From contig JAGYJM010000002.1 of NCBI GenBank assembly GCA_018402085.1, positions 2,247,501 to 2,311,500 of the forward strand: 64,000 bases of DNA, written 5' to 3'. This DNA is from Flavobacteriales bacterium (GTDB lineage Bacteria; Bacteroidota; Bacteroidia; Flavobacteriales_D; Sanyastnellaceae). The position numbers and the translations under genes were made by a program. Under the pieces are notes generated by a model that saw nothing but the letters and a program-made list of their open reading frames with translations, was not told the DNA's origin and ran no database searches. Within the stretch, counting starts at the first letter, position 1, and the number at the start of each line of letters is the position of its first letter. Below, one piece after another: positions 1 through 8,646 of the stretch.

Positions 1-41
1 CTGTCATGTTGAGAACGTGTGCTTCCTTTCAAAAGCGGGTG

Positions 42-71
42 CAAATATAGATACGTAATTGATACACGCAA
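42..71 (-). promoter_or_regulatory. Bacteroidota-type promoter for a gene leaving the window
   Basis: On the reverse strand TTG (71-69), a 19-bp spacer and TATATTTG (49-42) match the Bacteroidota -33/-7 consensus TTG-N17-23-TAnnTTTG. An ATG at 7-5 on the same strand, about 35 nt downstream, is probably the start of a gene that continues beyond the left edge. Confidence 0.6.
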
Positions 72-118
72 AGGTTTCATTAATTTTTTTTTCGATAAAG
101 CTATTAACATCTTGACTG

Positions 119-805
119 TCAGTTAGAATCATTTGAATCCGCCGCTTTTGCGGCGTCATATTCCTCCCGTAAAAGCCCTATATCACTGAGCAGCTGCGCC
201 ATAGCATCTTCACTGGTTCCGTCGTAAAATCCGCGTAAACGACCGTCAGCATCAACCAACACCACGTTCTCCGTATGGATAAAGTCCTGTAAACCACCAT
301 CTCCCTCATCTAATACCGCGAAATATGATCTGCGAGCAAGCTCATAGATGTGTGCCTTCGGTCCCGTCAGCAACCACCACTTTTCCGGGTCCGCTCCGAA
401 GCGCTCACCGTATTCTCGCAAGACTGTAACGCTGTCAATTTGCGGCGTGACACTGTGAGAAAGGAGCAAAATGTCTTCTGAATCTTTCAAAGATTCCTGC
501 AATTCAGCCATATTTTGGTTCATAACCGGACAAATCGTCTGGCATCGAGCGAAGAAAAAGTCAACTACGAGCATCTTTCCGAGCGTATTTTCGAGCTTCA
601 CTGTATCACCCATTTGGTTCACCAGCTCAAAATCGAGTATGCGGTGCCCCTCATCATCTCGCATGTCTTTGTCTACCAATGCCGGATTAATATCGCCGGG
701 CTGATAAACCGGTAATCGGTTTTCAGGTTTGATAATCCAATACGCAATGCCGATACCGACAGCCGTGATGCCTAAAAAAATGAACAGTGCTTTACGATCA
801 CCCAT
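119..805 (-). CDS. SCO1/SenC family copper-binding thiol protein
   Basis: A membrane-anchored thioredoxin-fold protein of the SCO family, which delivers copper to, or reduces cysteines of, the CuA site of cytochrome c oxidase. It has 228 residues. An N-terminal transmembrane anchor (about residues 6-25) is followed by the copper motif CQTIC (C88, C92, inside FFARCQTICP) and the distal histidine H177 (in DFIHTENVV). All three metal ligands are present, so it should be functional. It is the last gene of a four-gene reverse operon, 10 bp after the fructosamine-kinase-like gene. No oxidase genes are nearby. The last residues (AAKAADS) are encoded by a palindromic element (136-155) and form a hydrophilic tail after the fold. 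Confidence 0.93.
   Translation of the reverse strand: MGDRKALFIFLGITAVGIGIAYWIIKPENRLPVYQPGDINPALVDKDMRDDEGHRILDFELVNQMGDTVKLENTLGKMLVVDFFFARCQTICPVMNQNMAELQESLKDSEDILLLSHSVTPQIDSVTVLREYGERFGADPEKWWLLTGPKAHIYELARRSYFAVLDEGDGGLQDFIHTENVVLVDADGRLRGFYDGTSEDAMAQLLSDIGLLREEYDAAKAADSNDSN
136..155 (-). repeat. GGATGC-tailed hairpin element, variant copy
   Basis: Reverse-strand stem GCCGC, loop AAAA, stem GCGGC, tail GGATTC (one base off the GGATGC consensus). It lies in the SCO coding region and reads AAKAADS in frame. Confidence 0.65.
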
Positions 806-815
806 AGTTCTCTGT

Positions 816-1682
816 TTACTTCAATAACCCGAGTTCGACCAGGTTCGTTCGAACTGCGGCACGATATGACAAACCAAATAAATGTTCATGTACAAGTAAG
901 GGATACAGGTTACAAAGCAGCATGCGCTCTTGCCAACCGGCCTCCAGCGGCCATACTTCCTGATAGGCCTCGTAAAAAGATGAGCCGAATCCGCCAAACA
1001 AGGTCGTCATGCCAATATCCATTTCACGGTGCCCACAATACACTGCCGGGTCAACCAGAACCGGGCGTCCACATTGATCCGTCATCCGGTTTCCGGACCA
1101 TAGATCTCCGTGCAAAAGCACGGGATGTTCAATGGGCATCTTATACCTTATATATATAGTGACATTTTTGAGTACATGCTCAATTTGTTCTTCCCCTACC
1201 GCTCCGCTCACCATCAACAGCGGTCTCAAGCGGTGTTCAATGAAGAAGGTTGACCAGGTCTCTTCACGGGTATTTCGCTGTTTAAGGGTAGCAATGTAGT
1301 TGTCAGAAGAGAATCCAAACCCGTCTTGTTCGATACGATGCATTTCAGCCAGCGCTGCTCCGGCTGAGGCATCGTCAGCGGCTGTAGTATTTCTGCCCGG
1401 GATGTACTCAAGCAGCAGAAACTGATCGTCTGCATGGTAGATTTCCGGAATTCGAAATGCCTCTCCTGCAGACCGAAGCGTCTCCAATCCTCTCGCCTCT
1501 TCCCTGAACATCCCCGGGAGACTCGTTCGTGCAATCTTCAGAAATGCCTCTTCACCATTGCATATAATTCGCCATGCTTCATTAACTGACCCTCCACTCA
1601 AGGAGACCGCTGCACTGAGGTCTACCTGGTGGCCCTGCTCCTCTGCCCACTCATGAATGCGCCTTTCTATTCTGACTTCCAT
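816..1682 (-). CDS. Fructosamine kinase / aminoglycoside phosphotransferase family protein
   Basis: A small-molecule kinase of the fructosamine-3-kinase family (Fructosamin_kin), which phosphorylates the sugar of glycated amines so that the adduct decays; this is protein or metabolite deglycation. It has 288 residues, the usual length. Visible motifs are a Lys in AFLKIA (residue 49), the catalytic loop HGDLWSGN (191-198) and the metal-binding DPAVYCGHREMD (211-222), which is typical of this family rather than of antibiotic kinases. It overlaps the 3' end of the upstream amidohydrolase gene by 16 bp, so the two are probably translationally coupled, and the SCO gene follows 10 bp later. The substrate is inferred from the family only. 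Confidence 0.9.
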   Translation of the reverse strand: MEVRIERRIHEWAEEQGHQVDLSAAVSLSGGSVNEAWRIICNGEEAFLKIARTSLPGMFREEARGLETLRSAGEAFRIPEIYHADDQFLLLEYIPGRNTTAADDASAGAALAEMHRIEQDGFGFSSDNYIATLKQRNTREETWSTFFIEHRLRPLLMVSGAVGEEQIEHVLKNVTIYIRYKMPIEHPVLLHGDLWSGNRMTDQCGRPVLVDPAVYCGHREMDIGMTTLFGGFGSSFYEAYQEVWPLEAGWQERMLLCNLYPLLVHEHLFGLSYRAAVRTNLVELGLLK

Positions 1683-3313
1683 ACCTGCTCTCCGTTGATC
1701 CAGGTCTGGAGGAAACCGGTAGGGAGTATTTCGTCATCCGGCACTTCCCGTAAATCGCGGTCAAGCACTGTAAAATCAGCAAGCTTCCCAACCGTAAGGC
1801 TGCCTTTCTGCTCTTCTTCGAAGTTTGAAAGTGCCGCCCACAAGGTCATCCCCATCAGTGCTTCATCTCTTGTCAGTGCATTTTCCGGTAAGAATCCACC
1901 TTCCGGGTAGCCCTCGGCATCTTTTCTGACCGTTGCGGCATAAAAGGTATTGATCGGTGAAATGCCCTCCACCGGAAAATCCGTACCCAGTGCCAGCATA
2001 CCGTTTTGTGCTAGCAAGTCTTTGTATGCGTAAGCCCGGCGCAGACGATTACGCCCTAAACGCAGTTCTGCCCAATACATATCACTCGTGGCATGCGTTG
2101 GCTGCACTGAAGGGATCACTGAATAAGCTCCAAAGAGCGGTATATCCTCACGGTGAACTACCTGTGCATGCTCTATACGCCACCTCAGGTCATTTGAACC
2201 CTCCAGCACTTCGCCGTAAAGCTGTAAAATGGTTCGATTAGCGCTGTCTCCGATGCAGTGTGTGTTCATTTGAAAGCCGGCATTGTGCATTTGTAGTGCA
2301 CGATTCCGGAAATGTTCGATGCTGTCAAGCAAAAATCCGACGTGTTTCTGTGCCATCTGATCGCTGTATGGTCGAATGAGGCAGGCACCACGCGACCCCA
2401 GGGCACCATCTGCATAAAACTTGAACGAACGTACTGACAGCCTCTCTTTTACCATCGGGCCACGATCAAGCCATTCATCAATATTCTCTTGTGTATCCGA
2501 AAGCATGGCGTAGACGCGCATTTTCAGTGCCCCGGCTTCTTGCATCGAATCAATCAGAGCGATGTCGCGGTGATCAAGTCCGGCGATTGACACGGTAGTG
2601 AGGCCAACGGCAAAGCATCGCTCCTGCGCCTCCATGAGCGCCTGTTCTTTCGCGGATCTGTCTGCTAACGGCACCAGTGCACTTACCTTATCCACCGCTT
2701 TATCGATCAGAATACCCGTTAGCCGACCCTCGACCACCTCAAACGCTCCGCCAAGGATGGTATCACCCGGCGTGACCCCCGCCATATCCAACGCTTTTGC
2801 GTTGACCAAAGCCGCATGCCCATCAACCCTGGTGAGCAAGACCGGGCGATCAGGGAACAGACTGTCAAGCGCTGCCCTGTCAGGGTATTGCTGCACAGGC
2901 CAGTCATTCTGATCCCATCCACGTCCCACCAGCCAACCGTCCGGATAGGCCCCGGCATGAGACTTCACACTTTCAAGCACCTCATCCCAACTCGACGTAC
3001 CTGTAAGATTCGCCTCCTGAAGACCGAGTCCGTATGCCAGGAGATGGCAGTGCGCATCGATGAACCCCGGATATACAAATTGCTTGCGCGCATCTACGAT
3101 TTGGTCTGCCCTGTACTTATTGAGGATCTTTCTTTCAGGACCGAGTTCGATGATTCTGCCATCACGAATGGCCATTGCTTCTGCTTCAGGAAGCTCGGGA
3201 TCCATCGTAATGATATTCGCATTATGGATGATCAGATGAGCCTGTTCATTCTTAAAACCGCATGCTTGCAACAAGGTAGCGAGCAGGAATATCGGGATCA
3301 GGAAACGCATCAT
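1667..3313 (-). CDS. Amidohydrolase lipoprotein, YtcJ-like
   Basis: A metal-dependent hydrolase of the amidohydrolase superfamily, YtcJ/NfdA-like branch, of 548 residues. The N-terminus is a lipoprotein signal (hydrophobic stretch ending LLQAC, Cys18), so it should sit in the periplasm or outer membrane. The beta-sandwich start (AMAIRDGRI) is followed by the metal motif DAHCH (H88, H90), further histidines in MNTHCIGD and RIEHAQ, and a C-terminal LGTDFPVEG with the catalytic Asp. The substrate cannot be read from the sequence; relatives act on N-acyl or N-substituted compounds. It overlaps the SDR gene by 4 bp (ATGA) and the downstream kinase gene by 16 bp, which places it in one operon. Confidence 0.9.
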   Translation of the reverse strand: MMRFLIPIFLLATLLQACGFKNEQAHLIIHNANIITMDPELPEAEAMAIRDGRIIELGPERKILNKYRADQIVDARKQFVYPGFIDAHCHLLAYGLGLQEANLTGTSSWDEVLESVKSHAGAYPDGWLVGRGWDQNDWPVQQYPDRAALDSLFPDRPVLLTRVDGHAALVNAKALDMAGVTPGDTILGGAFEVVEGRLTGILIDKAVDKVSALVPLADRSAKEQALMEAQERCFAVGLTTVSIAGLDHRDIALIDSMQEAGALKMRVYAMLSDTQENIDEWLDRGPMVKERLSVRSFKFYADGALGSRGACLIRPYSDQMAQKHVGFLLDSIEHFRNRALQMHNAGFQMNTHCIGDSANRTILQLYGEVLEGSNDLRWRIEHAQVVHREDIPLFGAYSVIPSVQPTHATSDMYWAELRLGRNRLRRAYAYKDLLAQNGMLALGTDFPVEGISPINTFYAATVRKDAEGYPEGGFLPENALTRDEALMGMTLWAALSNFEEEQKGSLTVGKLADFTVLDRDLREVPDDEILPTGFLQTWINGEQVWKSE

Positions 3314-4065
3314 TTCGTTTTATGAAAGCTAAATGAATTGGCTTGTGCCGCCGGCATGATGACAATATCGTTCAGGCAAACGTGCTCTGGCCTCGAAAGC
3401 ACGAACCATACGGTATCTGCAATGTCTTCTGAACGCAGCGGCTGATAGCCATCGTATACTTTTTCGGCCTTTTCGGCATCGCCTTTGTAGCGCACCAGAC
3501 TGAACTCGGTTTCTGCAGCGCCAGGAGAAACCTGGGTCACTTTCACACCGAGCGGAAGAAACTCAACACGCATCGCTTTGGTGAGGGCGTCTACGGCGAA
3601 TTTGGTTGCACAATAAACATTGCCTCCCGCGTACACCTCCTTACCGGCAATGGAGCCGATATTGACGACATGTCCGCTGCGGGCAGCCTTCATTCGTTGC
3701 ACTACAGCGCGGGTCACGATGAGCAGTCCTTTCACGTTGGTATCGATCATGCGGTTCCAGTCTTCGAGGTCACCGTTATCAATCGTCTCACGCCCCACAG
3801 CGAGTCCGGCGTTATTGACCAACACATCGATGGCCTTCAGCCTTTCCGGGATTCGCTCGAGGGCTTTTTCAACTTCATCAACCTTGCGAACGTCAAAGGC
3901 CAGCGGATAGAGTTCACCTTTTCCTTTATACTCTTCAGCGAACTGCACCAACCGGTCAACTCTGCGACCATTTACGATTACGCTCCATCCTTCATCCGCC
4001 AGTTTTCTGGCGATGGCTCTTCCAAATCCGGCCGTTGCACCGGTTACCAAAGCAATTTTCGACAT
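3310..4065 (-). CDS. SDR family NAD(P)-dependent oxidoreductase, YdfG-like
   Basis: A classical short-chain dehydrogenase of 251 residues, close to the YdfG (NADP 3-hydroxy acid/L-allo-threonine dehydrogenase) group. It shows the cofactor motif TGATAGFG (8-15), NNAG (near 87-90), and the catalytic YCATK (near 154-158) with an upstream Ser in NIGSIAG. An Arg in NGRR after beta-2 suggests NADP preference. It is the first gene of the reverse operon running to the SCO gene and overlaps the amidohydrolase start by 4 bp. A weak promoter-like box (reverse TACCTTTC, 4092-4085) lies just upstream. Confidence 0.93.
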   Translation of the reverse strand: MSKIALVTGATAGFGRAIARKLADEGWSVIVNGRRVDRLVQFAEEYKGKGELYPLAFDVRKVDEVEKALERIPERLKAIDVLVNNAGLAVGRETIDNGDLEDWNRMIDTNVKGLLIVTRAVVQRMKAARSGHVVNIGSIAGKEVYAGGNVYCATKFAVDALTKAMRVEFLPLGVKVTQVSPGAAETEFSLVRYKGDAEKAEKVYDGYQPLRSEDIADTVWFVLSRPEHVCLNDIVIMPAAQANSFSFHKTK

Positions 4066-4194
4066 CTTCTACAGCTATTTCGCCGAAAGGTACAAGCTAA
4101 CGGAGCAATGGCACAATTGAAGCGTGTCTGAATTTACATTCGCTTAAAGTTGGCAATAGGTTTCCGTTCATACCTTCGCAACAAAGTATATACC

Positions 4195-6351
4195 ATGCGA
4201 TTTATTCCGTTCTGTCTTTTTTTCTGCCTTGCGGCAGGATGGTCTTCTGCCCAGACCATCAGTGAAATCCAGGGCGAAGCGGCTGCTTCACCTTATGTTG
4301 GTGAAATCGTAACCACTTCAGGGATGGTTACGGCCCTTGACGACCTGGGGTACTTTATTCAGGATGGCGTCGGAATGTGGTCTGCCATTTATGTGTACGA
4401 CAGTGATTTCACCCCTGCTCTGGGCGATGAAATTGAGCTGACAGCAGAGGTGGAGGAGTTTTACGAGCTGACAGAGCTTAAGAACGTTTCAGCCTTGAGC
4501 GTGCTTTCATCAGGCAATACCCTTCCTGAACCGGAAGTGTTGCCTACGGGTGAGATCAGCGATGAAGGATGGGAAAGTGTTTTAGTTCGCGCTGAAGAAG
4601 CCATTTGCACAAATGCAGACCTGGGCTTCGGTGAGTTTGAGCTGAATGATGGCAGCGGCACCATCGCCGTTGACGATTTGTTCTATCTGTTTGAAGCAAG
4701 CGAAGACGTGAGTTACACGGTTACCGGGCCTTGTTACTACTCATTCGGTGCTTTCAAAATTGTACCTCGCGATGCCAATGATGTTCAGATTGCAGAACCG
4801 CTGTTTTTCACTACGGATCCTGAAGAGTTTGAAATGACCGGCAGTTCAATGGAGATCCGATGGGAGACCAACGCACCTTCAAATAGTGTTATCGAGTACG
4901 GACTGACAGATCAGTACGAGCTTGGCGTGGCGGCAGACGAAACGCAAGTTACCGAGCATCTGATTGAACTTACCGATCTCGAGGAAGCCACTTCATATCA
5001 CATCCGGGTATTCTCAGAGTCAGGCGACGATAGCACGCCGCTCTTTACTCGTGTGGTGAGCACGACCTCATCGGTTGGAGGTGACATTCAGGTCTGGTTC
5101 AATCATGAGGTTGACAACAGTGTTGCTACCGAAACCGAGGCAGTTTCAACAAACTTCATCACAGATACGATCGTACATTATATAGGTAGCGCTCAGCATA
5201 CGCTGGATATTCAGATTTACGATTTGCTCGATGTGAATCCGATTCTGATAACCGCAGTCAATCAAGCTCATGCAAACGGTGTAGCAGTGCGTTTCATTTC
5301 TGACCTTGAAACTGAGAACCCGGCCCTTGAAAACCTGAGCGACGACATTCCGCTGCTCAAAGGGAATACCGACGGCATCATGCACAACAAGTTTCTTGTG
5401 GCAGACGCTGAATACCCTGAACTCGCGTGGGTCATGACCGGCTCAATGAACTGGACCTTCAACAACCTTGGCTGGGACTACAACAACGTAATTCTCGTTC
5501 GCGATCAGGCGCTGGCCCGCACTTACACCCGTGAGTTCAACGAGATGTGGGGCAGTGAAACCGAGACTCCGGATGAGGCAAATGCGCGTTTTGGTCCGGA
5601 TAAAACCGACAATACTGCGCATAAATTTCTCATTGGCGGACGTCCGATTGAGTGTTACTTCTCCCCGAGCGACGGCACCACAGCTCAGATCCGGGAGCGG
5701 ATCAACAATGCTGAGCAGAGCATCCACCTCGGACTGATGCTGATTACCGAGAACAGTCTGGGAACTGCGCTCGTGAATGCTTTCAACAACGGCGTAGATG
5801 TTACGGGTATCATCGACTACGTTGAATTCAATGGAAGCGAGTTCGAGTTTCTTGTGGATAATGGACTGAACGTGATAGATTACCAGAACGAAGACGGCAC
5901 TTCATGGCCTGATGGACCGGTGCTACACCACAAGTATTGTATTATTGACCATGCGGGTGCGCAGCCGGTTTTGGTCAACGGTAGTCACAACTGGACGGCG
6001 TCGGCTGAATCGATCAATGACGAAAATACCCTGATCATCGAAGATGCCGACCTTACCAACCAATTCTATCAGGAGTGGCTCGAGCGCTGGAATGAACAGA
6101 CTTCGGTAAGTGTTAAGGAGTATGCTGCACCGATGCTCACAGCTTACCCGAATCCGTTTACCGATGCCCTCCGAATGGAAGCACCCACGAACGGAAGGCT
6201 GGTGATTTACGATGCATCCGGACGTCAACTTGCAGAAATGCAGGTTCAGCAGGGCACGCAGATTATTGATCTATCCAACTCACCTTCAGGTATTTACCAC
6301 CTAACCTTCTTCGGAGAAGGGGTTCGACACGTGCGCGTCATTCGGCAGTAG
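4195..6351 (+). CDS. Secreted phospholipase-D-fold nuclease with T9SS type A tail
   Basis: An exported protein of 718 residues. ATG 4195 was chosen over the in-frame TTG at 4150 because it begins a clean signal peptide (MRFIPFCLFF...SSAQ). Order of domains: an OB-fold-like region (VGEIVTTSGMVTAL), a fibronectin-III/phosphoesterase-N-like module (ETNAPSNSVIEYGLT), then two phospholipase-D motifs, HNKFLVAD with GSMNWT and HHKYCIID with GSHNWT. Paired HKD motifs make one active site in Nuc-type nucleases and phospholipases. The C-terminus (YPNPFTDAL ... SGIYHLTF) is a Por secretion type A signal, so the protein leaves the cell through the type IX system. With the OB-fold, a secreted nuclease is more likely than a lipase; that choice is inference. 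Its 3' end overlaps the convergent methyltransferase gene by 14 bp. Confidence 0.88.
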   Translation: MRFIPFCLFFCLAAGWSSAQTISEIQGEAAASPYVGEIVTTSGMVTALDDLGYFIQDGVGMWSAIYVYDSDFTPALGDEIELTAEVEEFYELTELKNVSALSVLSSGNTLPEPEVLPTGEISDEGWESVLVRAEEAICTNADLGFGEFELNDGSGTIAVDDLFYLFEASEDVSYTVTGPCYYSFGAFKIVPRDANDVQIAEPLFFTTDPEEFEMTGSSMEIRWETNAPSNSVIEYGLTDQYELGVAADETQVTEHLIELTDLEEATSYHIRVFSESGDDSTPLFTRVVSTTSSVGGDIQVWFNHEVDNSVATETEAVSTNFITDTIVHYIGSAQHTLDIQIYDLLDVNPILITAVNQAHANGVAVRFISDLETENPALENLSDDIPLLKGNTDGIMHNKFLVADAEYPELAWVMTGSMNWTFNNLGWDYNNVILVRDQALARTYTREFNEMWGSETETPDEANARFGPDKTDNTAHKFLIGGRPIECYFSPSDGTTAQIRERINNAEQSIHLGLMLITENSLGTALVNAFNNGVDVTGIIDYVEFNGSEFEFLVDNGLNVIDYQNEDGTSWPDGPVLHHKYCIIDHAGAQPVLVNGSHNWTASAESINDENTLIIEDADLTNQFYQEWLERWNEQTSVSVKEYAAPMLTAYPNPFTDALRMEAPTNGRLVIYDASGRQLAEMQVQQGTQIIDLSNSPSGIYHLTFFGEGVRHVRVIRQ

Positions 6352-7507
6352 AAGCCTTTTGCTTTTTCTTGCTGCCTTCGTAAAGTTCAAAACCTGCATA
6401 AACACATTCGAGTCGACCATTGAAGAGCTTATGCTTTTCATAGGGTTTGAATCCTATGTGATGATAAGCTTCGAGGTTTGAGCTGATGACCCAGGCACGG
6501 CAGCCGGTAAAGTCATGTTTAAGCTTCGATCCGATCTCACCGTAAAAACGGTGGATGTCATCAGGTTGTAGCCGTTCGCCGTATGGTGGGTTCAAAACCA
6601 CCACTCCGGGTTCGCCGGGAGGCTGATGCTTCATGAAATCATGCTCCTCTACGCTGATGTCATGGGGCCAGGCAATTTTACTCAATGCTTCATTGGTTTG
6701 CTTTACCGCCTTGTAATCAATGTCACTGGCCACAATCCTGACCTTTTCCTTTGAGCGATTCTGCCAGAGCTTCAGTCGTTCTTCTTCCACAATTTGTTGA
6801 TCCAGATTATTCCAGTTCAGGAAACCGTAGTTGAGCCTGAACCACTGCGAGGGCAGGTTAGCAGCCATCATAGCAGCCTCCATGACGAGTGTGCCTGATC
6901 CACACATAGGTACATAGAGGGGTTCATTCGGTTTCCACCCGGAATAGGCGAGCATTCCTGCGGCGAGGCATTCATTGAGCGGCGCCATGGCTCCTTTGGG
7001 GCGGTAACCACGTCGGTGTAAACTATCGCCTGAACTGTCGAGCGAAATAGTTACGCTGTCGCCAGACACCCTCAGGTGGATCCGTATGTCAGGATTTTCG
7101 AGCTTGACTGATGGGCGTTTCCCCGTTTTTCGACGGAAGCGATCCGCAATGGCGTCTTTGAGGCGGAGGGCCGTAAAATGTGAATGTTGAAAATGATCGC
7201 TGTTGACAACAGCATCAATGGCCATGGTTGAACGCGTGCCCAAGATCTTCTCCCAGGGCTGTTGAAGTCCGAGTTTATAGAGTTCATCGGTTGAGTTGGC
7301 TTTACCTTTAAACCAGGGAATGAGCACCCGAATACCATAGCGTGATGCCAGATTCACCCTAACCATGCCGCGGTAATCAGTGCTAAAGTAGGCGCCTCTG
7401 GTAGACACCTCTACATCTTCCATACCGAGCTCTTCGAGTTCTTTACCGAGCAGAGGCTCGAGTCCGGCCAACGTTGTAACGTACAGCCGCTTGTTATCTT
7501 CTTTCAT
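6338..7507 (-). CDS. THUMP-domain class I rRNA methyltransferase (RlmL N-terminal-like)
   Basis: An RNA guanine-N2 methyltransferase of 389 residues that resembles the RlmL half of E. coli RlmKL. ATG 7507 was chosen because it forms TAATG with the stop of the SUI1 gene and begins the conserved KRLYVTTLAGLEPLL. A ferredoxin-like/THUMP region (about 1-155) is followed by a Rossmann methyltransferase with PMCGSGTLVMEAA (motif I) and the catalytic VVLNPPYGERL (NPPY, specific for exocyclic amine methylation). The RlmK half is absent, as is normal in Bacteroidota. Coupling with a SUI1 factor suggests a translation-related operon. Confidence 0.93.
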   Translation of the reverse strand: MKEDNKRLYVTTLAGLEPLLGKELEELGMEDVEVSTRGAYFSTDYRGMVRVNLASRYGIRVLIPWFKGKANSTDELYKLGLQQPWEKILGTRSTMAIDAVVNSDHFQHSHFTALRLKDAIADRFRRKTGKRPSVKLENPDIRIHLRVSGDSVTISLDSSGDSLHRRGYRPKGAMAPLNECLAAGMLAYSGWKPNEPLYVPMCGSGTLVMEAAMMAANLPSQWFRLNYGFLNWNNLDQQIVEEERLKLWQNRSKEKVRIVASDIDYKAVKQTNEALSKIAWPHDISVEEHDFMKHQPPGEPGVVVLNPPYGERLQPDDIHRFYGEIGSKLKHDFTGCRAWVISSNLEAYHHIGFKPYEKHKLFNGRLECVYAGFELYEGSKKKQKASTAE

Positions 7508-7857
7508 TAACTGCCTTTTCGTTTTGTGGTATATCCATCTGCTTCGAGCAGCCTGATGACCTGTTCTCTGTGGTCTCCCTGCAGAATGATTTCTCCGTCT
7601 TTGGCCGATCCTCCCACGCCGCATTTTGACTTGAGTGACTTACCGAGCGTTTCGAGGTCATCGCTGTTTCCTGTAAACCCTTCGATCAAGGTCACCGTTT
7701 TGCCTTTGCGCATTTTCCGGTCAAGTGAAACGTAGAGTTTCTGCTTTGAAGGAGGGAGCGTTTCCTCTTCATTGTGCTGTTCCTCGTCGTAGTTAAAATC
7801 GGGGTCGGTGCTGTATACAACATCGATCCTATTGTTCTTTCCTGATCGCTTACCCAT
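7507..7857 (-). CDS. SUI1/eIF1-like translation factor (YciH family)
   Basis: A 116-residue member of the SUI1 family (bacterial YciH), which monitors start-codon selection and represses aberrant initiation in the systems where it has been studied. A polar N-terminus of about 40 residues precedes the compact domain KGKTVTLIEGF ... LKSKCGVGGSAKDGEIILQGDHRE, the family signature. Its stop codon overlaps the ATG of the rRNA methyltransferase by one base (TAATG), which indicates translational coupling. Confidence 0.93.
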   Translation of the reverse strand: MGKRSGKNNRIDVVYSTDPDFNYDEEQHNEEETLPPSKQKLYVSLDRKMRKGKTVTLIEGFTGNSDDLETLGKSLKSKCGVGGSAKDGEIILQGDHREQVIRLLEADGYTTKRKGS

Positions 7858-7914
7858 AACAGAACTTTCGACAAAGGTAACCGATCAGCGCAATGCATCC
7901 TTGCATGTGAGGCA

Positions 7915-8565
7915 CTAGCTGTGGTCGTTCGCGTCAGGCGCACCCGAATTGTCAGAGAAAGGTTCTTCGACAACATGTTCAGCACCTGCTTCTTCATCGA
8001 GAAGGTCGTCATCACTATCATCTGCGAGCAGCACCACATCGATCAGGGTGTGTGCCATCGCGGCGGTCCACACTCCATAGATTTCGGTGAGGTATCCGAG
8101 CCCCACAATAATCAGCGTCATGGCCACACCGTAAACCGATATGCGCCAATCGCGCGGGTTCAGGTATCCGTGAATCCCCACAAAGAGCACAGCCGTAATA
8201 ATGATGCCCAACATTGGTTGCAACACCCCCCGAAAAAGAAGCTCTTCGCCCACACCTGCACAAACGGAGATGAAGAGAATTTCACTACGATTCAGGTCAA
8301 GGTCGCCAATCATTCGTGCGTACCGGATGCGCACCCCTTTCATGAAATTACGGTGCACAATGAACTTGGCGATGTAGGCCGCAATAAGGCCTACCGGTAT
8401 ACCGATCAATAACTGCTGCCAAATCGGCGCCGGGCCGCTCCAGCGCTCCAGAAGGTTCACCTCGGCAAACCGCGCGATCACCCATCCGATCAGCGGCATA
8501 CCGAGCAGTGTTGCGGCTGCCATGCCCCGCAGACGCCGTTTTTGTAGCTCACTCACTTTCTTCAT
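7915..8565 (-). CDS. CPBP family intramembrane glutamic protease
   Basis: A multi-pass membrane protein of 216 residues of the CPBP (Abi/CAAX prenyl protease) family. Motif 1 EELLFRG gives the catalytic Glu pair and Arg, motif 2 is the His in GIHGYLNP, and motif 3 is AHTLID. At least six hydrophobic segments are visible, followed by an acidic tail (ADDSDDDLLDEE). A longer reading to ATG 8607 exists, but a perfect reverse-strand -7 box (8578-8571) lies inside that extension and only 5 nt before ATG 8565, so the shorter start and a leaderless transcript are preferred. The substrate is unknown; family members process prenylated proteins, anti-sigma factors or bacteriocins. Confidence 0.85.
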   Translation of the reverse strand: MKKVSELQKRRLRGMAAATLLGMPLIGWVIARFAEVNLLERWSGPAPIWQQLLIGIPVGLIAAYIAKFIVHRNFMKGVRIRYARMIGDLDLNRSEILFISVCAGVGEELLFRGVLQPMLGIIITAVLFVGIHGYLNPRDWRISVYGVAMTLIIVGLGYLTEIYGVWTAAMAHTLIDVVLLADDSDDDLLDEEAGAEHVVEEPFSDNSGAPDANDHS

Positions 8566-8570
8566 CGCCT

Positions 8571-8578
8571 CAAAGGTA
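8571..8578 (-). promoter_or_regulatory. -7 promoter box of the CPBP protease gene
   Basis: Reverse-strand TACCTTTG matches TAnnTTTG and ends 5 nt before ATG 8565, so the transcript would be leaderless or nearly so. This decides the start of the CPBP gene. Confidence 0.55.
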
Positions 8579-8617
8579 CTATTCAATCGACGAAAGGTCG
8601 CGTTCATGGAAATTCGG

Positions 8618-8625
8618 TATCTTTG
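8618..8625 (+). promoter_or_regulatory. -7 promoter box of the MopE-like gene
   Basis: TATCTTTG matches the Bacteroidota -7 consensus and lies 21 nt before ATG 8647, back to back with the CPBP promoter. No clear TTG is seen at -33. Confidence 0.5.
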
Positions 8626-8646
8626 TCTATAACCAAACCGAAACCA

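Noticed and set aside
1083-1096. CCGG-AAA-CCGG followed by ATG, similar to the GGATGC hairpins
   Set aside because: The stem is only 4 bp with a 3-base loop and it encodes the conserved kinase motif WSGNRM, so the sequence is explained by the protein.
2816-3325. 169-codon forward frame opposite the amidohydrolase gene
   Set aside because: It is antisense to a well-supported family gene and shows no independent motif or start signal.
7538-7554. CTGCT-CGA-AGCAG hairpin with ATGG tail in the SUI1 gene
   Set aside because: The loop and tail do not fit the family and the encoded LLEADGY is a usual SUI1 C-terminal sequence.
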